Origin: Fibrobacter sp. UWB10
Lineage (GTDB): Bacteria > Fibrobacterota > Fibrobacteria > Fibrobacterales > Fibrobacteraceae
Length of the DNA stretch: 64,000 bases
Direction of reading: 5' to 3'
Assembly (NCBI RefSeq): GCF_900182935.1
Contig: NZ_FXUE01000002.1
Location: 558,001 to 622,000 of the forward strand
Shown: in pieces, positions 50,714 through 60,053 of the stretch
How the letters are laid out: every line of letters begins with the position of its first letter
Position numbering within the stretch: the stretch's first letter is position 1
The notes under the pieces: generated by a model
Databases searched by the model: none
What the model was told of the DNA's origin: nothing
Seen by the model: only the letters and a program-made list of their open reading frames with translations
Translations under genes and position numbers: made by a program

Positions 50714-53533
50714 ATGGCGGTAACGTTGGAATCACTCAGAAAGTCTGTAGGCAAGAAAAACACCAATTCCATGGTGTTTGCATGGCTTGCAGATCTCGAA
50801 CGCGAGGCGGGGGAGCTGGATAAGGCTCTCCAGAGAGTCGACGGCGGTCTCACGTTGTACCCGAATGATATTTCGGCAAGACTTGTCCGCGCGAAGATTC
50901 TTACCCAGCTTGAAGCGTATCAGCCTTGTGTTGAGGAATGTGAACGGATTATCGTGATGGATCCGTTCAACCTGGCTGCCCAGCAGCTTATGGGTAATGC
51001 CTACGACAAGCTTGGCATGCAGGCTGAGCGAAACGTGTGTTACCGTCGTTTGCACGATATGGACCCGCTGAACAACTTCTGGAAAGAAGAGTACGACGTC
51101 GTTCTTGAAAGTACGGTTGCTGCCACTACGGCTGCTGTTGCTGCGGATTCCGAATTTGTCATGTCCGATACCACTCCGGACTCGGGTGAACAGGATTCGT
51201 CGCTCGATATGTCTTTCGACACTGCGGCCGAACCTTCGACTGCGGATGCCGGTGCGGATTCGTTTGAAATGCCCGTTACTGCAGAATCGATTGATACTCC
51301 GGTTGCAGAAGAAACCGCTGGCGAAGATTCTTCCAGCGAAAACATGGTGGATGACCCGTTTGCATCGCTTGCGGCCATGTTGCCTAATGGTGATTCTGCC
51401 GAAGATTCTACGATGGAAGACTTGTCTGCATCGCTTGAATCTGCAATGGATTCTATCAAGACCGATGAATCCGAAGGCCTTACCGAAGAATTTGGTGCCG
51501 AGGAAAACATTTCGGGCTCCGACGTGTCTTCGGCTCTGTCTGACATGTTCGGTCTGGACGACGACCTGGAACCTGAAGAAACGACGACTAGTGCAAGTCC
51601 GTTTGCAAACCCTGCTTCCAAAGCCGACGTTCCTGTAAGCATCGATGACAACGCTGTGTCTAATGCGGCTTCTGTGTTTGAAACGGCTCGCGTCGAAGAC
51701 GACAAGCCGCAGAGCATTGATGATGCCTTTGGCGATATCTTTGGCGAAGATGAACTGCCCGAAGAAAAGCCTGTAGAACAACATGAAGATGCTGAATCTT
51801 CTGTGTTCGCTTCGATGTCGATGGAATCGCTCGCTGAAGCTCCGCTTGCTCAGGGAACTTCTGAAGCTCTTCCGGCCGACGAAGCCACTCTTGAAGAAGT
51901 CTCGGCTGATGATGCTTTTGCTCATGATGGCGGCTTGTTTGAAAAGTCCAAAGATTTCTCGAAGCCTGCTGAAGCAGACAAACCGCAGAGCATTGATGAT
52001 GCCTTTGGCGATATCTTTGGCGAAGACGAACTGCCCGAAGAAAAGCCGCTGGCTGCAGCTCCGAAGGCTGCTGAATCCCTTGATTTGCCTGCCGAAGAAG
52101 AAGGTGGCTTGTTTGAAAAGTCTGCCTCGGCGGACATGAACTTGAGCAAGCCTGCCGACGAACCGACGACGATTGATAACGCCTTCGATTCGATTTTCGG
52201 TGAAGACGAACTGCCGGAAGAAAAACCTGCTGTTGAAACACCTGCCGCAGCAGCACCTGCTGCTGAAAATCCGGTAGAAGAAAAAACTTTAGAAGAAACT
52301 CCGGCTGCGGATTCTTTCGAACTCCCGACGCTGGAATCTCCGATTGATAACTTGTTTGCAGACGACAATCTTGCTGATGACAATCTTGCTGATAAAAAGC
52401 CTGCAACCGAAGAATCTCTGACGATTGATGATGCTCCGGCTCTCGAATCGCCGATTGATAATTTGTTCGCCGACGATACTCCGGCTACAACAGCGACTTT
52501 AGAAGAAGAACTTCCGGCGGCAACATCGCTTGAAACTCTTGCGGAAGAAACGCCTGTCGCTGAAGAACTTGTTGCTGAAACACCTGCTGTTGAAACTCCT
52601 GTTGCTGAACCGGAACAGCCGACAATCACGCAGGACGCCGCATTGAGCGTCGATAGCGCCTTCAGTTCTATTTTCGGCGATGACGATGATCTGCCGGAGG
52701 AAAATTCCGCAGCTGTGAAACCGGCTGCTGAAATTAAGCCTGTCGAAATTCAGCCTGAAGATTCTGCATCGCTTGAAGAACAGGTGAACAAGGCCGAAGC
52801 TGAACTTGAAATGCCCGCCGCAAAGTCTGAAGGCTCTTCGGATCTCGCTCAGGAAATGGGTGGCGCCTTCGCTTCGATGTTCGGCAACTCCGACGACGAT
52901 TTGGATTTGCCCGAAGTGAAAGCTCCGGCAGAATCGAAGGAACCGGAACTGGACGACCAGGAATTGACGGGTGCTCCGGTAGAAGAAGGTTTTGACAAAC
53001 CGGTCGATGAAGCTCTCTCCAAGGATATCGACAAGTCCTTCGATAATTTGTTCGGAGAAAATGATGATTTAGACGTGCCCGCTGAAAAGTCTGCTCAGAC
53101 TGCATCGGAGGCTCCGGCTAAATCTGCTCCTGAACTTCCGACTGTAGAAACGGCTCAGGATTTGGATTCTCTGGAATCCGAAGTTTCCGGCGCATTCAAG
53201 GGCTTGTTCGACATGGACGACGATTCCTTGACCGAAGAAACCAAGCCCACGAATAAGGGGGTTGATTTCTTGATGTCCGGCGATTCCGACGATGAGATTT
53301 CTGCTGGCTTGATTAATGATCCCGACGCACCGCTTGATCGTGGTGCACAAGATTTGGATGAAAGCTTGAATACACGTACGCTTGCTGAAATTTATTTTGA
53401 TCAAGGTTTGTATGGCAAGGCTCTTGAAATCTACAAGGACTTGGCTCAGAAAGAACCTGAAAATGAAGATATTGCTGTGAGACTTTCCGAAGTGGAAAAA
53501 CTCTACAACGAAAAGTTTGGAGGTAACGCTTAA
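50714..53533 (+). CDS. TPR-flanked acidic repeat protein encoded with pilT
   Basis: 939 aa from the ATG at 50714 (AGAGG upstream; a GTG at 50708 falls in that site). Residues about 1-115 are TPR helices; about 120-870 are a very acidic Ala/Glu/Pro/Ser-rich, probably disordered region with about ten degenerate copies of hFGxDDxLPEE: for example SIDDAFGDIFGEDELPEEKP occurs twice, near-copies read AFDSIFGEDELPEEK and AFSSIFGDDDDLPEE. The last 50 residues (ARTLAEIYFDQGLYG...) are a TPR pair. Its stop codon overlaps the pilT start by one base. Role unknown; a scaffold for type IV pilus or gliding machinery is plausible. Confidence 0.75.
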   Translation: MAVTLESLRKSVGKKNTNSMVFAWLADLEREAGELDKALQRVDGGLTLYPNDISARLVRAKILTQLEAYQPCVEECERIIVMDPFNLAAQQLMGNAYDKLGMQAERNVCYRRLHDMDPLNNFWKEEYDVVLESTVAATTAAVAADSEFVMSDTTPDSGEQDSSLDMSFDTAAEPSTADAGADSFEMPVTAESIDTPVAEETAGEDSSSENMVDDPFASLAAMLPNGDSAEDSTMEDLSASLESAMDSIKTDESEGLTEEFGAEENISGSDVSSALSDMFGLDDDLEPEETTTSASPFANPASKADVPVSIDDNAVSNAASVFETARVEDDKPQSIDDAFGDIFGEDELPEEKPVEQHEDAESSVFASMSMESLAEAPLAQGTSEALPADEATLEEVSADDAFAHDGGLFEKSKDFSKPAEADKPQSIDDAFGDIFGEDELPEEKPLAAAPKAAESLDLPAEEEGGLFEKSASADMNLSKPADEPTTIDNAFDSIFGEDELPEEKPAVETPAAAAPAAENPVEEKTLEETPAADSFELPTLESPIDNLFADDNLADDNLADKKPATEESLTIDDAPALESPIDNLFADDTPATTATLEEELPAATSLETLAEETPVAEELVAETPAVETPVAEPEQPTITQDAALSVDSAFSSIFGDDDDLPEENSAAVKPAAEIKPVEIQPEDSASLEEQVNKAEAELEMPAAKSEGSSDLAQEMGGAFASMFGNSDDDLDLPEVKAPAESKEPELDDQELTGAPVEEGFDKPVDEALSKDIDKSFDNLFGENDDLDVPAEKSAQTASEAPAKSAPELPTVETAQDLDSLESEVSGAFKGLFDMDDDSLTEETKPTNKGVDFLMSGDSDDEISAGLINDPDAPLDRGAQDLDESLNTRTLAEIYFDQGLYGKALEIYKDLAQKEPENEDIAVRLSEVEKLYNEKFGGNA

Positions 53534-54645
53534 TGGCTGAACAGCAACCGCAACTTCGTATTGAAAAACTTTTGCGCGAAATGGTGAATCGCGGCGCATC
53601 TGACTTGCACTTGCGCGTTGGCGTTCCGCCTGTTTATCGTATTAACGGTGCCTTGCAGCGTCCCTTTGATGTGAAGGTCGATGCGATGCTGATGGATTCC
53701 TTCTTGGATGATATCATGAACCGCGACCAGAAACAGCGCTTTGAAGCGAACAAGGAATGCGACTTTGCCGTGGGCGCCCGCGACATGGGTCGTTTCCGTG
53801 TGAACGTTTTCCGCCAGCGTGGTTCTATCGCTGTCGTGATTCGTCACATTAAGGCAAAAATTCCGGCATTCTCAGAACTTCATTTGCCTGAAATCATTCC
53901 CGAAATGGCTTTGACCAAGCGCGGCTTGATGCTCGTTACGGGTACGACCGGTTCGGGTAAGTCGACGACGCTTGCCGCCATGCTTGATTATATTAACCAG
54001 AAAGAAGCGGTCAACATCATTACGGTCGAAGACCCGATCGAATACCTTTACAAAGATGACAAGGCGATTATTTCGCAGCGTGAAATTGGCGTGGATACCA
54101 ATTCTTACGCAAACGCCCTGCGTGCCGCTCTCCGTCAGGACCCGGACGTGCTTCTGGTGGGCGAAATTCGTGACCTTGAAACCATGCAGATTGCCTTGAC
54201 CGCAGCTGATACGGGTCACATGGTGTTTGCGACGATCCATACCACGAATGCAACTGAAACGGTTCACCGTGTGCTTTCGATGTATCCGCCGCACCAGCAC
54301 GATGAAATCCGCTTGCTGCTTTCTGAAGTGCTTGCGGGCATTATTTCGCTTCGCTTGTTGCCGACCAAGGATGGCAATGGCCGTGTGCCTGCTGCCGAAA
54401 TCCTCGTGAATACGGCTGCTATCAAGGAATACATCAAGGATAAAGATAAGAACGACTTGATCGAGCAGGCCATTGCCGAAGGTCATTTGCAGTATCACAG
54501 CCAGACGTTCGACCAGGCTCTTCTCAAGCTTTACGAAGAAGAAAAGATTTCTTTGGAAACTGCTATGAATGCTGCTACGAATCCCGATGACTTCGATCTT
54601 AAGATTCGCGGTATTTCGGGTACTTCCGAACGTACTTGGATGTAA
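53533..54645 (+). CDS. pilT: Twitching motility ATPase PilT
   Basis: 370 aa, usual length. Walker A GTTGSGKST (about 137-145), an Asp box VEDPIEY, Walker B LLVGEIRDLETM and the His box HTTNATETV are all present, with the PilT C-terminal RIPAAEIL-like segment. Hexameric retraction ATPase of the type IV pilus. Translationally coupled to the acidic protein. No pilB or pilC in the window. Confidence 0.95.
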   Translation: MAEQQPQLRIEKLLREMVNRGASDLHLRVGVPPVYRINGALQRPFDVKVDAMLMDSFLDDIMNRDQKQRFEANKECDFAVGARDMGRFRVNVFRQRGSIAVVIRHIKAKIPAFSELHLPEIIPEMALTKRGLMLVTGTTGSGKSTTLAAMLDYINQKEAVNIITVEDPIEYLYKDDKAIISQREIGVDTNSYANALRAALRQDPDVLLVGEIRDLETMQIALTAADTGHMVFATIHTTNATETVHRVLSMYPPHQHDEIRLLLSEVLAGIISLRLLPTKDGNGRVPAAEILVNTAAIKEYIKDKDKNDLIEQAIAEGHLQYHSQTFDQALLKLYEEEKISLETAMNAATNPDDFDLKIRGISGTSERTWM

Positions 54646-54665
54646 CGTTCCAACAGAGCATGTAG

Positions 54666-54696
54666 AAAAGTCCTCCGCATTCGCGGAGGACTTTTT
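54666..54696. terminator. Bidirectional intrinsic terminator between pilT and the beta-helix lipoprotein
   Basis: AAAAGTCCTCCGC-ATTC-GCGGAGGACTTTTT: 13-bp perfect stem with A/T runs on both sides, between two converging genes. Confidence 0.92.
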
Positions 54697-54714
54697 GGTG
54701 GATTAGGAGGAATT

Positions 54715-56922
54715 CTATTCGTTGTAGTAGACGGAGCTTCCTGAAGGGAAGGTGACGCTTTTCTGGTAGCTGGAGGTATTGCTTACTTGTGCGGGCTGAC
54801 CCGTAGTAGCGACCATGTATCTACCCGATATGGTGGGCTTGAATGCGATGTTAGAGGTTCCGTAGTAGTTGCCGGTTGTAAAGCTCACGTTATAGTTCGT
54901 GCCCTTTTCCGAGGAACCGCTACTGAATCCGAGAACCGTTTTGCTGGTGAGGCTTGCTGAGCCGTCGGCATCGAAGGAGCCGCCCATGCCGCCGCTAATT
55001 TGGCATTCTACGATGACAACGCCACCAGAAATGGTGAGTTCGCCGTTGCTGTCAATGCCGTCGGTGTCACCGGAGCCAGTCTTTGCGTGGTGTACGCCGC
55101 CCGTAATGGTCAAGAATCCACTGCTGCTGCCCATTCTGCCACCCATGCCGCCTCCGGGGCCGAATCCCCAGTTTGACTGGCCGCCTTGATTGGTGTTGCC
55201 GGATCCGTCATTGCCGCCGGCTGCATTCCAGGCGTCATCGGTTCCGTAGACATCGGTAATGCCGCCATTTGCCTTGATGTACCAGGCTTCGAGACCTTCG
55301 TAGGAATTGGTCACGTAGATGGTACCGTCGTTGATCATGAGGGTAGAGTCGGCGTGTACGCCGTCGTTCTTGGGAGCCGCAATGGTCGTGTAGCCTCCGT
55401 TAAAGTAGACGTTCTGGTTGGAATGAACACCGTCGTCACCAGAGGAAATATCGATCTTTCCTGCATTGATGTAAACTCTGTTGTCAGAGACGATGCCTTT
55501 GCCGGTCGATGTTACTTTGATGGTCGGCTCAGAAACCGAGTCTTGGACGATGATATAGTTGTAAGCCTGGATGCCGTCATCGCCTGCCTTGGTAATGGTG
55601 ATGTTGCCGCCCTTGATATTGACAATGCCTTTGTTGTCTACTACAGAGCCCTCATCTTCACCTTCGTCGCTCTTGATGCCGTCGCCGTTGGTCGCTGCGA
55701 TGGTAATGTTTCCGTTTTCGATATCCACGATGCCCTTGCCCTTCAAACCGTTATTTGCGGCGGTCACGTTGATTGTCGTGGTACCGCGGAAGCGCAAGTC
55801 GTTGCTAGTGTGAATGCCGTTGTTGTAGTTGCCCTTCACGATCAAGGTGCCTTCGCCTTTAATGGTCAAGTCATCCTTGGCGTAAATGCAGGCGCCCGTG
55901 GTATCTACCTTCGTTTCGTTGTTGGAATTGACGTAAGTATAAGACTTCGTACGAGTGCTTCCGTCGCTAAGCGTGTTGGTGGTTCCGCTTTTGGCGACCA
56001 CGAAGGTCTTGCTGGACATCTGCGAATAAATGGGAGCGTCAGCCGTGTTGGTGAGCGTGAGTCCGCGCAAGTTCAGGTAAACGCCCGAATCGCTCTTGGG
56101 AGAATACACACGAATCTGTGCGTCGGCACCGCTATAGGTTCCGCTAAAGTCGTAGTCGCCAGCGCAAGTGATAACCACTTCGCCACCGGTAATCGTGACG
56201 CAGTTGTTATTGTTTTCAACCGTGGCGCCGCTGGCTGCGTAAGTGATGGTGGGGAGGCTACCGTTCGAAGGCGTAACAACTGTGGTGCTGCTGATTGCCG
56301 GCGTATCGTTCGAACTGCTCGATACAGGGCTCTGCGATTCAGAAGAGGTCGGTTCTGCTGCAGACGAATTGCCCGGCTGAGAAGCACTGCTTTCAGGAAC
56401 CGTAGCCGTGAGAGAAATCTTGTTGCAGTCTGCATCAAAGTAATAGATGTTTCCGGTGGGTTCTTTGTAGTAAGAAATGCCGTTTACGGTATAGAGGGCT
56501 TTTTCTGCGGTGCAAGATTCGGTTTCGTTTGCAGAACCGGAATCCGTTGAATCTTCTGCGGGTTTGTCGGCGGATACCGTAGAATCGCTAGGCGTCGTTG
56601 TGCCTACGTCTGTGCTGGTTTCGACCGGTTTCTCGGAGTTGTTTTCAGTGGGGCCCGGCGTGGCTTCGGGAAACCCGTAGCTTCCGTCTGTATTGATCCA
56701 GAAGGCAAGTGTACCTTCGGTATCGAGGCAAAGTGTTTCTCCGCTTGCGCCTTGCATGGCGGCGTAGCCGTCATAGACGCACACGTTTGTAGTGTTTCCC
56801 GAAAGGTCTTCGGAAATAGTTCCTGCATCATCTTTCGGTGTGGTTGAGCTATCGCTTGAACAGGCTGCAATAAGCCCGAGCGATAACAGTGATGTAAATC
56901 CCAAACATTTCCAATTAAGCAT
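54715..56922 (-). CDS. Cthe_2159-type carbohydrate-binding beta-helix lipoprotein
   Basis: 735 aa. Lipobox LIAAC with Cys21, then a Ser/Thr/Pro-rich linker (about 25-225) and a right-handed beta-helix domain built from short repeating strands with many Asp/Gly turns such as GDDGVHS, KNDGVHA and GDGIKSDE (about 240-690). This is the carbohydrate-binding domain seen in Clostridium thermocellum Cthe_2159, a calcium-dependent acidic-polysaccharide binder. A Gly-rich stretch (FGPGGGMGGRMG) interrupts it. It should be surface-exposed and could bind plant cell-wall glycan. It faces pilT tail-to-tail. Confidence 0.82.
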   Translation of the reverse strand: MLNWKCLGFTSLLSLGLIAACSSDSSTTPKDDAGTISEDLSGNTTNVCVYDGYAAMQGASGETLCLDTEGTLAFWINTDGSYGFPEATPGPTENNSEKPVETSTDVGTTTPSDSTVSADKPAEDSTDSGSANETESCTAEKALYTVNGISYYKEPTGNIYYFDADCNKISLTATVPESSASQPGNSSAAEPTSSESQSPVSSSSNDTPAISSTTVVTPSNGSLPTITYAASGATVENNNNCVTITGGEVVITCAGDYDFSGTYSGADAQIRVYSPKSDSGVYLNLRGLTLTNTADAPIYSQMSSKTFVVAKSGTTNTLSDGSTRTKSYTYVNSNNETKVDTTGACIYAKDDLTIKGEGTLIVKGNYNNGIHTSNDLRFRGTTTINVTAANNGLKGKGIVDIENGNITIAATNGDGIKSDEGEDEGSVVDNKGIVNIKGGNITITKAGDDGIQAYNYIIVQDSVSEPTIKVTSTGKGIVSDNRVYINAGKIDISSGDDGVHSNQNVYFNGGYTTIAAPKNDGVHADSTLMINDGTIYVTNSYEGLEAWYIKANGGITDVYGTDDAWNAAGGNDGSGNTNQGGQSNWGFGPGGGMGGRMGSSSGFLTITGGVHHAKTGSGDTDGIDSNGELTISGGVVIVECQISGGMGGSFDADGSASLTSKTVLGFSSGSSEKGTNYNVSFTTGNYYGTSNIAFKPTISGRYMVATTGQPAQVSNTSSYQKSVTFPSGSSVYYNE

Positions 56923-57156
56923 TTTCTTACCTTTTTTATGGGGGTGATTTGCTTAAATCAAAAGATACTATGCTTAATATGGGAATATTTGTGACAAAAG
57001 GGTTATTTTGAAAAAACATAAAACGTAAAATGGAACGATTCGCCCCGTTCGGAACAAAAGGCTCCAAAATGTGTAAGCGGAATTGTAATCAGGGAATAAA
57101 AAGCTATCTTTTTGAAATAAATTACGCCATATTGATTCTTGAAAAATCGAGACGTT
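56923..57156. other. Divergent intergenic region between lipoprotein and Wzi-like gene
   Basis: 234 bases, AT-rich, with no ORF of note. A near -7 element (TATCTTTTG on the minus strand, one extra base) lies upstream of the lipoprotein. No clear element precedes the Wzi-like gene. Confidence 0.4.
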
Positions 57157-58707
57157 ATGAAAAGACTTACTAAGTCGTTTGCCTTCTTGTTGGCAACAAT
57201 GCTTTCTGTACCGGTATTTGCAGCATCGCCTGTAGTCGGTCCCGAAAATGTCCGCAACTTGCGCCTGTTGGAAAATTCTCCGATGCTGTTTGATTTGCAT
57301 CGCGTGACAACCGGCGATGGTCCCCAGTTCTTTGCATACCCGCATCGCGATACGACGTTCCGCAAGAATTTTGTGGATACCGAAAAGAATGCTTTGCTTT
57401 ATTACGACAACGCAAATGGAGCCTCTGTTTCTGGACATGGCGCTTTTGAAAATAAGGCTCCGCGCATTGCTTTGGCGATGTCGCTTGTGGGCGGTTTGGA
57501 TTATCGCGGCGGCGAAGCGCTGAATGATACCATTTGGCCGGGAATTGATGGAGGGATCTATTTGCGCGGTTATGCGGATTCCATTGACTTCGTGCTGGAT
57601 GCCCGTATTTACGATGAGGCGCATTTTGCAACGGAGAGAGAAAAGGATAATCGTCCTAGGTCTTTTGACGGGGAGTTCCTGGAAAACCAGAAATCGGAAA
57701 ATAATTCGGGTCTGGAATACACAAGCTACGCCCGCTACCGCGCCCACATTGCGCTGAACTACGATTGGCTGCGTTTGGACTTTGGTCGCGACGTGATGCA
57801 CTGGGGCCCGGGTTACTACAACAACTTGAGTTTGAACCAGTTTGCACTCCCGTACAACATGCTTTCGCTCGATATGCAGTTTGGACCGTTGCGCGTGCTT
57901 TCGTTCTACGGTGACTTGCGCATTTACCCGGGCATGGGCATGAATAACAAAGATGAAACCCGCAACATTTTCGGACACCGCTACGAACTTGCTGTGGGGA
58001 ACGCTACCTTCGGTATCAGCGAACTCCAGATTCAGTATGATAACTTGAAACCTTGGTTGTTTGTGCCGGTGGTTCCTTTGTTCATGGAAAAGGGCAACTA
58101 TTCCGAAGACAGCAACAACGGCTCGCTCGCATTTGATTTTAACTATCGCTTGTTCCGCTCGCTCCGCGTTTACAGTGAATTCTTCTTGGACGATATGGAA
58201 AGCCCGGTGAGCCTCGTCAAGAATGACAACATCGAAGCCAAGTGGGCTTGGATGGCCGGTATGCATGGCGCACACGATTTCAATATCAAGTCGCATTTGG
58301 TGGAATCGGGCTTTATCGCAGAATACGCCCGCATTGAACCTTACGTGTATTCTCATTTCCATGCGAATACGGCGCAGCTGGCTCATTTGGGCCGCCCGCT
58401 CGGCAGCCAGGCTGGCCCGAACAGCCAGACGATTGACTTTACTCTTTATGGTCGCTTGGATCATCGCATTTTTGCATCGCTTCGTAACACTTGGTTCTGG
58501 AAGGGAACGGATTACGGCAGCGCTGTGAATGATACGACTCCGCGTCGCGACCACATGAAAATTCACAAGCGTTTCTTGAAGGGCGCGGATATGGAATATT
58601 CGCTTACGCCTTCGGTTAGCTACGAAGGACAGTATACGTTCTTCTTGGGCGAAATCACGCTGTTCAACGACAAGAAAGTTTATTTAAGAACTGGCTTCAA
58701 GTGGTAG
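57157..58707 (+). CDS. Wzi-like capsule-assembly outer membrane beta-barrel protein (paralogue 2)
   Basis: 516 aa from the ATG at 57157; the earlier TTG at 57139 adds residues that do not look like a signal peptide. A signal peptide (KRLTKSFAFLLATMLSVPVFAAS) is followed by a barrel with FGRDVMHWGPGYYNNL, LPYNML and FLDDMESP, all shared with the gene at 19184. The two proteins are alike along their length, so they are paralogues that have spread to different loci. It lies 3 bases before the U32 gene. Confidence 0.78.
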   Translation: MKRLTKSFAFLLATMLSVPVFAASPVVGPENVRNLRLLENSPMLFDLHRVTTGDGPQFFAYPHRDTTFRKNFVDTEKNALLYYDNANGASVSGHGAFENKAPRIALAMSLVGGLDYRGGEALNDTIWPGIDGGIYLRGYADSIDFVLDARIYDEAHFATEREKDNRPRSFDGEFLENQKSENNSGLEYTSYARYRAHIALNYDWLRLDFGRDVMHWGPGYYNNLSLNQFALPYNMLSLDMQFGPLRVLSFYGDLRIYPGMGMNNKDETRNIFGHRYELAVGNATFGISELQIQYDNLKPWLFVPVVPLFMEKGNYSEDSNNGSLAFDFNYRLFRSLRVYSEFFLDDMESPVSLVKNDNIEAKWAWMAGMHGAHDFNIKSHLVESGFIAEYARIEPYVYSHFHANTAQLAHLGRPLGSQAGPNSQTIDFTLYGRLDHRIFASLRNTWFWKGTDYGSAVNDTTPRRDHMKIHKRFLKGADMEYSLTPSVSYEGQYTFFLGEITLFNDKKVYLRTGFKW

Positions 58708-58710
58708 TTT

Positions 58711-60024
58711 ATGCAAAAGCCTGAATTGTTAGCTCCTGCTGGTGACTTGATTCGTATGAAGTACGCGTTTGCGTACGGTGCCGATGCTGTGTATGCGGGC
58801 CAACCTGCGTTTTCGCTCCGTGCCCGCGAAAACGGATTCAAGAATTTAGATGACCTTGCCGCAGGCATTGAATATGCGCACCGCTTGGGCAAAAAGTTTT
58901 ACCTCACGAGTAACGTGATTCCGCGCAATGTGAAAGTCGAAGCATTCCAGAATGCTTTGCTTTCGGCAATTGATTTGAAACCGGATGCTTTGATTGTGGC
59001 AGATCCCGGCTTTGTAGGCTGGATTCGCGAGGTGCGCCCGGAAGTCGAAATTCATTTGTCTGTGCAAGCGAATACGACAAACTATTTGGCTGCCAAGTTC
59101 TGGCACGATTTAGGCGTGCGCCGCGTCATCTTGAGTCGCGAACTTCGCTTGTCCGAAGTTGTCGAAATCAAGAATCGCGTGCCCGGCTTGGAACTGGAAG
59201 TGTTTGTGCATGGCGCTGTTTGTATGTCAATGTCTGGGCGTTGTATGTTGAGTAACTGGGTGACTCGCCGCGACGCAAACCAGGGTGCGTGTGACAACAG
59301 CTGCCGCATGCCTTACCGCCTGTATGCAAATCCGGAACCGCAGTGCGAAAATTACCACGAACAAGAAGGCTCGTTTAGCTTGCAACGCACGGACCGCCCG
59401 GAACTCGACCCGATTGCCTTGGACGAAGACACTTGGGGCACGTACTTCATGAGCAGCCGCGACATTTGCGCTATCGATGTGATTCCGGAACTGATGGCAT
59501 CTGGGCTCGATTCGTTCAAGATTGAAGGCCGCACCAAGTCGGTGTATTACTTGAGCCAGGTGGTGCGTGCTTACCGTATGGCAATTGATTCTTGCGCCAC
59601 TCAAATGAAACAGGGCGTTGCTACGGAATCAGTCAAGGTTTCCGAAGAAAGCCGCCGAGCGATTTCGTTTGTGGACGGTCGCGGGTTCATGCCCGGATTC
59701 TTGCGCGGACCTGTGCCGCAGAATTACGAATCCACGCATGAAGAAGCCCCTGGTGGCTGTGTGGCGGCCCAGGTCATTGCCTACGATGTGAGCGCAAATG
59801 CTTGCCGCGTGAATGTCAAGAATCCGTTTTCAATCGACGATTCTCTGGAACTGATGACCCCTTCGGGAATGACTTCTTGCAGCGTTTCGGCCATGAAGGA
59901 TTTCAAGGGCGGAGACGTCGATCGTTTGCATCCGGGAACCGAAGGCTGGGTTTTCTTTTCAGAAGATGTAAAAGGCCTAGAAGAAAACGCTACTTTTTGC
60001 TTTTTTGTGCGAAAAAATCCGTAA
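58711..60024 (+). CDS. U32 peptidase-family protein (TrhP/YegQ-like)
   Basis: 437 aa. The U32 signature reads ELEVFVHGAVCMSMSGRCMLS, with further conserved Cys in GACDNSCRMPYRLY, and the N-terminal LAPAGDLIRMKYAFAYGADAVYAG. In TrhP/YegQ enzymes this fold takes part in 5-hydroxyuridine formation at tRNA wobble positions; other U32 members are collagenase-like. Full length with a C-terminal beta domain (about 340-437). Cotranscription with the Wzi-like gene is suggested only by spacing. Confidence 0.9.
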   Translation: MQKPELLAPAGDLIRMKYAFAYGADAVYAGQPAFSLRARENGFKNLDDLAAGIEYAHRLGKKFYLTSNVIPRNVKVEAFQNALLSAIDLKPDALIVADPGFVGWIREVRPEVEIHLSVQANTTNYLAAKFWHDLGVRRVILSRELRLSEVVEIKNRVPGLELEVFVHGAVCMSMSGRCMLSNWVTRRDANQGACDNSCRMPYRLYANPEPQCENYHEQEGSFSLQRTDRPELDPIALDEDTWGTYFMSSRDICAIDVIPELMASGLDSFKIEGRTKSVYYLSQVVRAYRMAIDSCATQMKQGVATESVKVSEESRRAISFVDGRGFMPGFLRGPVPQNYESTHEEAPGGCVAAQVIAYDVSANACRVNVKNPFSIDDSLELMTPSGMTSCSVSAMKDFKGGDVDRLHPGTEGWVFFSEDVKGLEENATFCFFVRKNP

Positions 60025-60041
60025 AAAAGGGAACTTTTTTT

Positions 60042-60049
60042 TAGATTTG
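60042..60049 (+). promoter_or_regulatory. -7 element TAGATTTG directly before the gene at 60054
   Basis: Matches TAnnTTTG and ends just 4 bases before the ATG, the tightest such spacing in the window. Confidence 0.5.
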
Positions 60050-60053
60050 TAAT

